Origin: Fusibacter tunisiensis
Lineage (GTDB): Bacteria; Bacillota; Clostridia; Peptostreptococcales; Acidaminobacteraceae
Assembly (NCBI RefSeq): GCF_016908355.1
Contig: NZ_JAFBDT010000005.1
Coordinates: forward strand, 1-64,000
Length of the DNA stretch: 64,000 bases
Direction of reading: 5' to 3'
Shown: piece by piece, positions 26,066 through 35,674 of the stretch
Position numbering within the stretch: position 1 is the first letter of the stretch
Layout: every line of letters starts with the position of its first letter
Program-made: the position numbers and the translations under genes
Notes under the pieces: model-generated
The model's database searches: none
The model's input: the letters and a program-made list of their open reading frames with translations, nothing else
Told to the model about the DNA's origin: nothing

Positions 26066-26677
26066 ATGAAATATATAATTACAATAGGTAGAGAACATGG
26101 AAGTGGTGGTAGAGAGATTGGTTATAAATTAGCCGAAGAATTTGGTATACCATTTTATGATAGCGAGCTTGTAAACAGAATTTGTAAAGAAAAAGGAATA
26201 TCTGATGAGTTTTTTTCTGAATATGATGAGAAAAAAGGCAGTTTGATTTATTCGCTGATTATGGATTTATATGCAAAAGAAGCTAACGTAATCGAAAATA
26301 CTTCTTTAGAGCAAAAGTTATTCAATATTCAAAGAGATGTAATAAATGACATTGCAGATGAGGGTGCTTGCGTAATTGTTGGTAGATGTGCTGATCACAT
26401 TTTGAAGGATAGAGAAAACACAATAAGTATTTTTATTTCAGCCGACACAGATAGTAAAATTCAGCGTGTTAGTACTAGGAATAAACTTAATGCACAAGAT
26501 GCTAAAAAGAAAATGAAATTCACTGATAATAAGCGTAAAAATTACTACAACTATTATACAAGCAAAAAATGGGGTTCTTCATATTGTTATGATTTTTGTA
26601 TTAAGAGTAACAAACTTGGGATAGAACAAACAGTTTCTACGTTAAAAAATATGATTGATTTTTTGGAAAGAGGATAA
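26066..26677 (+). CDS. Cytidylate kinase-like family protein
   Basis: 203 residues. The P-loop-like start ITIGREHGSGGREIGYKLAE, FYDSELVNRI, VIVGRCADHIL and the lid-like region RNKLNAQDAKKKM match the cytidylate-kinase-like family common in Clostridia. The usual Lys of GxGxGKS is replaced (GSGGRE), as in that family, so CMP kinase activity is not assured. It lies 12 bases after the TetR gene and directly before an antiporter gene. Why a kinase-like protein travels with an antiporter is unknown. A housekeeping cmk would be elsewhere. Confidence 0.82.
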   Translation: MKYIITIGREHGSGGREIGYKLAEEFGIPFYDSELVNRICKEKGISDEFFSEYDEKKGSLIYSLIMDLYAKEANVIENTSLEQKLFNIQRDVINDIADEGACVIVGRCADHILKDRENTISIFISADTDSKIQRVSTRNKLNAQDAKKKMKFTDNKRKNYYNYYTSKKWGSSYCYDFCIKSNKLGIEQTVSTLKNMIDFLERG

Positions 26678-26678
26678 A

Positions 26679-27911
26679 ATGGAAATTTTGATTGGAATAT
26701 TAAAAATTATATTAGCTATTGTGCTTGCAACAATAGTTGGAAAAGGTGTTGCAAAATTAAAACTACCTGCAATTTTAGGATGGTTAATTACAGGTATGAT
26801 TATCGGACCTTATGCTTTTGGGCTGTTAGATAATGAATTGTTAAATGCGCAATGGTATAAAAATATTAGCCACTTTTTTGAATGTGCAGTAGGGTTGATG
26901 TTTGCAAAAGAACTGATATTTAAAAAGCTAAAAGCATACGGAAAGCAAATTGTCACAATAACAATATTTGAGTCTGTGGGAACGTTTGTTGTAGTTTCAG
27001 CAGTGTTCGCTGTCGTGTGTCATATTTTAAATATGCCACTATACTTATCAATAATATTTGGTGGAATTGCACTTGCCACTGCACCAGCACCAGCACTTTC
27101 AATCGTCAGTGGATTTAAAACAAAAGGTCCTATCACCAATTCTCTTATTCCTATTGCAATGATTGATGATGTAGTTGCAATTATAGTATTTTTTACGGTA
27201 AATTCTTACATAGCTTCATTAGGATCTACTGAATCTGGATCTATAATAGGAGTTATATTGGTTTCTGTCGCACTACCAATCGTTTTAGGAGCTACTATAG
27301 GATTTGTTATCTCACTTGTTTTAAAAAGAGATTTAAAGAAAAATCAGATTATGTTTGCAACAATAACATCCCTAGTCGCAACTTTTGCAATTTCATATTT
27401 TATTGATAATTTTATTTTACCCGAACCATCTTTAAATTATATGTTTGTGGGTATGGCTGCATTTACAACTGTTGCAAATTTAATTTCTGAGCATAAGATG
27501 GAGCAAGTTGTAAACAGCTGTACACCGATTGTTGGAATAGGTTTTATTATAATGATAATGAATCTAGGAGCACCTCTTGATTATCGTCTTATATTAAGTG
27601 CAGGTTCGCTTACAGCTATTTATATTTTAAGCAGAGCTTTCGGAAAATATTTTAGCACTTATTTAGGTGCCAAGGTTTCAAAAGCAGATGATAATGTGAA
27701 AAAATATTTAGGGTTTGTACTTTTACCTCATTCTGGAGTATCTCTTGTGTTTACTGGTATGGCTGTTACAACTCTTAATACTTTTGATAGCGAATCTGCT
27801 GTAATTATTCAAGGTACAATCGCAGCCGCTGCTGTTATCAATGAAGTCTTTGCCGTAATTTTAGCGAAAAAAGGGTTTGACTGGGGTGGAGAAATCGGAA
27901 CTAAAAAGTAA
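26679..27911 (+). CDS. CPA2-type cation/proton antiporter
   Basis: 410 residues with 11-13 predicted membrane helices and no cytosolic RCK/TrkA domain. Conserved features are LPAILGWLITGMIIGP near the N-terminus and IAMIDDVVAIIVFF, which carries the paired Asp of the ion-binding site in CPA2 Na+(K+)/H+ exchangers. The C-terminal helices carry LLPHSGVSLVFTGMAV. It exchanges a monovalent cation for protons at the membrane. ATG 26679 has AGAGGATAAA just upstream and follows the kinase-like gene by 1 base. It is probably the effector of the TetR-controlled cargo. Confidence 0.87.
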   Translation: MEILIGILKIILAIVLATIVGKGVAKLKLPAILGWLITGMIIGPYAFGLLDNELLNAQWYKNISHFFECAVGLMFAKELIFKKLKAYGKQIVTITIFESVGTFVVVSAVFAVVCHILNMPLYLSIIFGGIALATAPAPALSIVSGFKTKGPITNSLIPIAMIDDVVAIIVFFTVNSYIASLGSTESGSIIGVILVSVALPIVLGATIGFVISLVLKRDLKKNQIMFATITSLVATFAISYFIDNFILPEPSLNYMFVGMAAFTTVANLISEHKMEQVVNSCTPIVGIGFIIMIMNLGAPLDYRLILSAGSLTAIYILSRAFGKYFSTYLGAKVSKADDNVKKYLGFVLLPHSGVSLVFTGMAVTTLNTFDSESAVIIQGTIAAAAVINEVFAVILAKKGFDWGGEIGTKK

Positions 27912-28010
27912 TTAACGCAGTATTAGTTTTAGAAATTTATAAAATAATTTATATCGTTCATTATGAGCATTTGACGAAACGCAAAATACAAAAAATTGAA
28001 TAGCAACCCT

Positions 28011-28047
28011 AATATGACGGATCAAAAATGATTCGTCATATTTTTTT
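28011..28047 (+). terminator. Terminator of the cargo operon
   Basis: The AATATGACGGATCA/TGATTCGTCATATT stem ends in TTTTTTT, about 100 bases after the antiporter. Confidence 0.85.
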
Positions 28048-28076
28048 ACCCAAAAATAAAAATGGAGGAAATAAAG

Positions 28077-29030
28077 ATGTTAAAAAATTACAAGAGTTTT
28101 GAACTATTGGAGCAGTATTTAAGCTACCTCACAGTTATTAAAGGTCGCTCTATCAACACCGTTATCGAGTATCGCACAGATGTGCTGATGTTCTTTGAAT
28201 TTCTTTGTAATAAGCGAAATATGGAGCGTGAAAAGTATGATTTAAGTATGATAGATAATGAGTTTGTGAACAGCATTACCCTTAATGATATGTATGCTTT
28301 TATCTCCCATTGCCAAACTGAAAGCAAGGCAAGCGCTGGCACAAGGGCAAGAAAAATCGTATCTATCCGTCAATTTTGGAAGTATCTAAAAAATAAGGCT
28401 CGTGTCATTGATAACAATGTCGCAGAGGATTTAGAAACACCCAAAATCCCTAAACGCATACCCAAGTATCTAACTCTTGAAGAAAGCGTTAGGCTACTCA
28501 TTGCAAGTGAGTTTTCAGCGAGAAACCATTGTATCATCACGATATTTCTTAATTGTGCGTTAAGGCTGTCAGAACTCACAAGCCTTGATGTAGGGCAAGT
28601 ATCGTCAGATACATTGCAAGTTATCGGCAAAGGTAATAAGGAACGTAAGATATTTCTAACCAGTGCCACGAAAAAGGCACTTGAAAATTGGTTAAAGGAG
28701 CGTGAGCATATAGACAATGCCACCACTGCCCTTTTCATCACAAAGCAAGGGCAACGAATGACAGGGCGAAGCGTTCAAGATGTGGTTAAAAGGTGCATTA
28801 AACTAGCCAATTTAGACCACAAAAACATATCGGTACACAAATTAAGACACACAGCAGCCACCTTGATGTACCAGTATGGCAAGGTAGATATTCGCTCATT
28901 ACAACAGATTTTAGGACACGAAAGCATTGCTACAATCGAGATTTACACGCATATTGACGAAAGTCAATTAAGAACTGCTGTAAACTCTAACCCTTTATCG
29001 GGAATGTATGGCAATGTTATGAAAGGATAA
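28077..29030 (+). CDS. Tyrosine recombinase (XerC/D-like)
   Basis: 317 residues. An N-terminal SAM-like core-binding domain (EQYLSYLTVIKGRSINTV) is followed by a catalytic domain with Arg (NCALRLSELTSL), Lys (VIGKGNKERKIFLT), HKLRHTAATLMYQYG (His-x-x-Arg), LGHESIATIEIYTH (His and nucleophile Tyr). ATG 28077 follows GGAGGAAATAAAG. The element thus encodes both a serine and a tyrosine recombinase. The latter may resolve element dimers or act on a second site. Confidence 0.9.
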   Translation: MLKNYKSFELLEQYLSYLTVIKGRSINTVIEYRTDVLMFFEFLCNKRNMEREKYDLSMIDNEFVNSITLNDMYAFISHCQTESKASAGTRARKIVSIRQFWKYLKNKARVIDNNVAEDLETPKIPKRIPKYLTLEESVRLLIASEFSARNHCIITIFLNCALRLSELTSLDVGQVSSDTLQVIGKGNKERKIFLTSATKKALENWLKEREHIDNATTALFITKQGQRMTGRSVQDVVKRCIKLANLDHKNISVHKLRHTAATLMYQYGKVDIRSLQQILGHESIATIEIYTHIDESQLRTAVNSNPLSGMYGNVMKG

Positions 29031-29034
29031 GACA

Positions 29035-29802
29035 ATGGCAACCAATAAAAAATATTACTTCCTCAAATTTAAAGAGGATTTTTTCAGAGATGAAACAATT
29101 ATTTTACTTGAAGATATTAAAGACGGATTTTTGTTTTCAAATATCTTGCTTAAAATGTATCTTCTATCCCTCAAACACGAGGGGCAATTACTGTTATCAC
29201 AAGGAGTAGCCTATACTCCACAAATGATAGCAACACTCACTAACCACCAAGTAGGCACAGTGGAACGAGCCTTGCAGATATTTATGCAATTAAGGCTTGT
29301 TGAGGAGCTGACAGACGGAACTTTGTTTATGACTAACATTCAATCTCTTATTGGCAAGTCATCAACAGAAGCCGAGCGAAAACAGAATGAACGAGCAAAA
29401 CTCAAGGAAAATAGCCTACTTCCAAGTGCTAAGGGTGGACAAATGTCCGAACTTTGTCCGAAAGTGTCCCCAAATCGTCCACCAGAGTATAGAGATAAGA
29501 GTATAGAGATTAGAGATAAGAGTATAGAGAGTGAGAGTAAAGAGGACACACCCACCCACTTTTTAGGCAAATATCAAAATATTTCTCTATCTGAAACTGA
29601 ACTTGAACAGCTTAAAACAGAGCTTCCCTCACTCTATCAATCCTATATCGAGAAATTAAGTGAATATATGGCAAGCACTGGCAAGACCTACAACAGCCAC
29701 ATTGCCACCATACGCAAATGGGCAAAGGAAGATAGCGAAAAGAACACTAAGACCAACAACGCACCACGCAATTATGATTATGACGGAACTAAGAGCCTAT
29801 AA
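29035..29802 (+). CDS. Phage replisome organizer-like / replication initiation protein
   Basis: 255 residues. The N-terminal 120 residues resemble the phage replisome organizer N-domain (KKYYFLKFKEDFFRDETIIL, a winged helix with LTNHQVGTVERALQIF). The C-terminal 90 residues resemble DnaB/DnaD-type helicase-loader tails (Y-x-x-x-I-x-K-W motif TYNSHIATIRKWAKED). A low-complexity linker with repeated RDKSIE lies between. It is directly followed by a DnaC-like ATPase, which together suggests autonomous replication of the circular form. It starts 4 bases after the recombinase stop. Confidence 0.8.
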   Translation: MATNKKYYFLKFKEDFFRDETIILLEDIKDGFLFSNILLKMYLLSLKHEGQLLLSQGVAYTPQMIATLTNHQVGTVERALQIFMQLRLVEELTDGTLFMTNIQSLIGKSSTEAERKQNERAKLKENSLLPSAKGGQMSELCPKVSPNRPPEYRDKSIEIRDKSIESESKEDTPTHFLGKYQNISLSETELEQLKTELPSLYQSYIEKLSEYMASTGKTYNSHIATIRKWAKEDSEKNTKTNNAPRNYDYDGTKSL

Positions 29803-29820
29803 ACGAAAGGAAGAACAAAG

Positions 29821-30660
29821 ATGATGAATACCATTAAGAACATAGCCAAAACAGCAGAGAGAGCCATTAACGAGCCGACAGACTACTTAAACGAGGTTGA
29901 CAACCTAATGTATTGTGGTAAATGCCACACACCCAAGCAGAAACGCTTTGATAAGCCTTTTCTTGATGAAATAGATACAGTGCCTATCCCTTGCCATTGC
30001 AGAGCCTTAGAACTGGAGCAAGAGCGTGAGGAACGAGAGCAAATGGAACACTTCCAAAAAGTTAAGGAGCTTCGAGAACGAGGATTAAAAGACAAGAAGA
30101 TGTTAGAGTGGAATTTTAAAAACGATACCACAAACAGCAAGCAGATTGATGTTGCAAAGCGATATGTCGATAACTTCGACAAGGCTAAGGCTGAAAACAC
30201 TGGTTTGTTATTGTGGGGAGATGTTGGAACTGGCAAATCCTTTGTTGCTGGCTGTATTGCAAATGCACTCATTGAAAAAGAAATCCCAGTTGTAATGACA
30301 AACTTTGCAATTATCCTTGCTGATATGATGAACTTGAAAATTGACAAGAACGAGTATATCAAGGGCTTAAACAGAAACAGCCTACTCATCATTGATGATT
30401 TTGGTATGGAACGTGACACTCCTTTTGCCTTAGAACAGATTTACAACATCATAGACAGCCGATACACAGCTTCTAAGCCTTTAATCGTGACAACTAACCT
30501 AAACCACGCAGAAATGCTTAAAACGGATATACAGACCGATTATAGACGCATATATGACCGAGTGTTAGAGATGTGTGTGCCTATCTACTTCGAGGGCGAG
30601 AGCAAACGCACCCAAAACGCAAAACAGAAACTTGAAAAATTAAAAGAAATCTTAGGCTAA
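29821..30660 (+). CDS. DnaC/IstB-like helicase-loader ATPase
   Basis: 279 residues. A Cys-rich N-terminus (MYCGKCHTPKQKRF ... CHCRALE) suggests a zinc site. A coiled stretch follows, then the AAA+ core with Walker A LLWGDVGTGKSFVAG, Walker B LLIIDDFGME and sensor region IVTTNLN. It would load the replicative helicase on the element's DNA. GAAAGGAAG precedes tandem ATGs. It partners the preceding replisome-organizer-like protein. Confidence 0.88.
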   Translation: MMNTIKNIAKTAERAINEPTDYLNEVDNLMYCGKCHTPKQKRFDKPFLDEIDTVPIPCHCRALELEQEREEREQMEHFQKVKELRERGLKDKKMLEWNFKNDTTNSKQIDVAKRYVDNFDKAKAENTGLLLWGDVGTGKSFVAGCIANALIEKEIPVVMTNFAIILADMMNLKIDKNEYIKGLNRNSLLIIDDFGMERDTPFALEQIYNIIDSRYTASKPLIVTTNLNHAEMLKTDIQTDYRRIYDRVLEMCVPIYFEGESKRTQNAKQKLEKLKEILG

Positions 30661-30702
30661 TGGCTTTTACCCCCTTAAAAAATCAGTAGAAGCCATTTTT
30701 TT
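30659..30702 (+). terminator. Terminator after the helicase-loader gene
   Basis: TGGCTTTTAC pairs with GTAGAAGCCA and is followed by TTTTTTT. Confidence 0.75.
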
Positions 30703-30730
30703 ATGCCATTATTTAGAAAAGGAGCAGACT

Positions 30731-32916
<2,186 letters not shown>

Positions 32917-32938
32917 TTATGTTTTGTTAATTCAAATC

Positions 32939-34117
32939 CTACTGAACTTGATTTCGCCCAAAATTTTTGGCCCTATACAGGGCTTCATCACTGGCCTTAA
33001 TCAACTCTTCAGCAGGTTGATCTCTCTCAGGAACCACAGTTGCAACCCCTAAAGAAACAGTTAAAATTTGATTAAGAGGTGATCCTTGATTGGGAATTCT
33101 CAAAAATTCAATACTTGATCTAAATTTTTCTGCGACCTCTCTCGCCCCCTCATATATTGTGTTAAAAAGAATACAAGCAAATTCTTCACCGCCATATCTT
33201 GCAACAACATCGGTATGCCGCATGGTACGTGAATTCAGGACCTGAGCCACCTGTTTTAAACATCGATCGCCTTCCTGATGCCCATATGTGTCGTTAAAAA
33301 TTTTAAAATAATCTATATCAATCATAATTAGAGATACTGGCGAACGATTGCTTTTAGCTAAACTCCACATTAATGCCAGTTTTTCATCAAAACTTCGTCT
33401 ATTGGGAATCTGAGTTAAAGCATCTGTATAAGACAATTCATTAAGAATTTCCTGACGCTCCAACAATTGTCGCCTTGCCTCATTACGTTCAGTTACATCT
33501 TCAAGCGTTTCAATAACAGCATACACCCGATTGGCTTCATTCAATAAAGGTGTCATTTTACAATTGAATTCGCGTACACCCAGCGCAGTCTTAAACTGAT
33601 TTACAGACTCTAATGTCTTTCCAGTTTTAAATACATCTTGAAGCGAACAATTTTCACATGATTTTTCATCCGTTAAGGAAACAAGCTGATTGTAACACTT
33701 ACCCTCTGAAAGCGCATTGGGAAACCACGCATCAATTACACTATTCTTTTGAATGATTTCATGTTCTTCTGATAACATTAAAACACCAAGTGGCACATTG
33801 TTAATCAAAACTTCAAATTTACTGTTGGTCTCAATTAAATTTTTTTCAATTTCGAGTTTTCTCAACTCATAGAAAATTAAAAAAATACTTTGAAACAAAA
33901 ATACTGTAAAATAAACAATCATAAACGGCAAATTGAAATGCATTGGGATAACCCCTATTAACTGCAATACAATCAGGGCAATCACAACAATCACCGTAAA
34001 TCCAACAATTTGAACGCCACATTTATACCCAATAAAGTGAATGGCGAAAAACGGAAACACAAAGGCTAAAAAAGAAAAAGGGCAATGGAAAAGACACATC
34101 ATTTCCCAATTGCCCAA
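32939..34117 (-). CDS. Membrane PAS-GGDEF diguanylate cyclase
   Basis: Up to 392 residues. About three hydrophobic segments (residues 10-85) are followed by a PAS domain (about 95-215, with CENCSLQDVF and ETLEDVTERNEARR) and a GGDEF domain (about 225-392) with SYTDALTQIPNRRSFDEKL, the active motif ARYGGEEFACIL and an RHTD I-site five residues before it. It should make c-di-GMP at the membrane. The 5' end is doubtful. The open frame begins at a TTG with no ribosome site, 6 bases after the SLH gene stop, and a nearby ATG lies in another frame, so a longer membrane domain may have been lost. It is last in the surface-protein operon. Confidence 0.85.
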   Translation of the reverse strand: MGNWEMMCLFHCPFSFLAFVFPFFAIHFIGYKCGVQIVGFTVIVVIALIVLQLIGVIPMHFNLPFMIVYFTVFLFQSIFLIFYELRKLEIEKNLIETNSKFEVLINNVPLGVLMLSEEHEIIQKNSVIDAWFPNALSEGKCYNQLVSLTDEKSCENCSLQDVFKTGKTLESVNQFKTALGVREFNCKMTPLLNEANRVYAVIETLEDVTERNEARRQLLERQEILNELSYTDALTQIPNRRSFDEKLALMWSLAKSNRSPVSLIMIDIDYFKIFNDTYGHQEGDRCLKQVAQVLNSRTMRHTDVVARYGGEEFACILFNTIYEGAREVAEKFRSSIEFLRIPNQGSPLNQILTVSLGVATVVPERDQPAEELIKASDEALYRAKNFGRNQVQ

Positions 34118-34123
34118 ACATTC

Positions 34124-35674
34124 TTAGCGTTTCAAAATTCTCTGAATTAAAGCAACCATTTCCGCCCTAGAAGCCTCACCAAATGGCTGAAGTTGCCCTT
34201 TCTCATTCCCTTCTACCAATCCCATTTCAGTCAAATCAGAAATTGCCTTCTGAGCCCAATCCGAGACATTTTTATAATCTTCAAACACCTCAAGTGCCTG
34301 ATCGGATCCACTTACCTCAAGCAAACCAAATCTCGATATAGCTTTGTAAATCAGCGTAAACATTTCTTCCCTCGTAATAAGCCGCTCTGGTTCGAACCTA
34401 TTTTCGCCAACCCCATTCGTTAAACCAAGTTCCTTGGCAGCCGCCAAATAGCCTGTATAGAAGGTATCTCCAGCATCAGTAAAATTATCTGTAGACGCAC
34501 TTGGCTGTACACCGTATGTCCGCATGAGCATCGTAATAAATTGACCGCGTGTAAGTCTACCGTGTGGGTCAAATTGGTTTAACCCAATTCCCTTCACAAT
34601 CTCGCGAGCAGATGTAAAATCAACCGCTTCAGCATACCATGCAAACACAGGGACATCTTCAAAAACAATAGGATTATACCCTAAAGCAAAACTTGAAAAG
34701 TGGTTTGTTTCAAATTGAACAGTTTTTGTTTCCGAATCAAAATAACCATTTGGAACAATCTTCAATTCGCCCCCATCCGTTATATAATAGACCACAACTT
34801 GGTTTTGATTTTCAAAGTTCGCAAGTGTATATGGCACTTTAACTTGGACTGGAATGCTAAAATCTGTTATGTTTTCTTCACCTCTAAAGATTGCAAAATC
34901 AATAACCGGTCTATTGCCAACCACTTGTCTCTGTGCATCTGTTAATTCATTTGATAAAACTTGAGTCATCCTAATTTGAAGGTCCCCTGACTGCTCATCC
35001 ATATTTCGGAACAAATCCAAATCCACTTCCATAGACCCAAAATCTGTTTCAATTGTCAAATGCTCTATTTCAGCATCAAGCATTTGCTCTAACGCATCTC
35101 CAGAAAAATCCACCATCAATTCACCAGATGAGCCGGTTAAAGTTTTAATCTTCACAACGATATCTTTCGGATTGCTCTTTAACATTTCTTCAATCAAGTC
35201 ATCAGCTACAGACACCTTTTCAACGCCGTTTTCATCTTCAGAAGCAATAAGATTTATAGTGGCTTCATCTTCAGTTTTCGAAACTGTAGGGCCCACAAAC
35301 TCTTGATCCACAACACCATCATCTACTTCTACAACTGGTCTAGATACTGTAAAGGTCTGGCTTGTATAAGTTCCACCTGTATAATCTGCACATCTTACAG
35401 TATATACACCTGACCTTAAATCGCCAACTTCTACACTCAATTGAAAAGCGTTCAGTATATCTACAGATGTGGTCCCAAAATAAAGCAAACTTCCAGATGG
35501 ATCTAAAATTTCGATAACCAAAACCCCTTTTTCAAGGGTTGAAGCCGTCCCTTGGACGGTTACTTCACCGGCAGTAGCGTTATAAGCAACTTCAAGCGTC
35601 TCCACTTCACCAGCAAATACAGGCACAGCGGACACAAATACCAAGATTATTACAGCAATTAATATTTTATTCAT
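34124..35674 (-). CDS. Secreted SLH-domain surface protein
   Basis: 516 residues. The signal peptide MNKILIAVIILVFVSAVPVF is cleaved near AGEV. An N-terminal Ig-like region (about 25-110) is followed by a central domain of about 240 residues and three SLH repeats at the C-terminus (FEDVPVFAWYAEAV, DAGDTFYTGYLAAAKE, FEDYKNVSDWAQKAI), each with the GRLTRGQF/EREEM/ASRAEM pattern. The protein is held on secondary cell-wall polymers. ATG 35674 is used because it overlaps the stop of the upstream gene, implying coupling. Confidence 0.88.
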   Translation of the reverse strand: MNKILIAVIILVFVSAVPVFAGEVETLEVAYNATAGEVTVQGTASTLEKGVLVIEILDPSGSLLYFGTTSVDILNAFQLSVEVGDLRSGVYTVRCADYTGGTYTSQTFTVSRPVVEVDDGVVDQEFVGPTVSKTEDEATINLIASEDENGVEKVSVADDLIEEMLKSNPKDIVVKIKTLTGSSGELMVDFSGDALEQMLDAEIEHLTIETDFGSMEVDLDLFRNMDEQSGDLQIRMTQVLSNELTDAQRQVVGNRPVIDFAIFRGEENITDFSIPVQVKVPYTLANFENQNQVVVYYITDGGELKIVPNGYFDSETKTVQFETNHFSSFALGYNPIVFEDVPVFAWYAEAVDFTSAREIVKGIGLNQFDPHGRLTRGQFITMLMRTYGVQPSASTDNFTDAGDTFYTGYLAAAKELGLTNGVGENRFEPERLITREEMFTLIYKAISRFGLLEVSGSDQALEVFEDYKNVSDWAQKAISDLTEMGLVEGNEKGQLQPFGEASRAEMVALIQRILKR

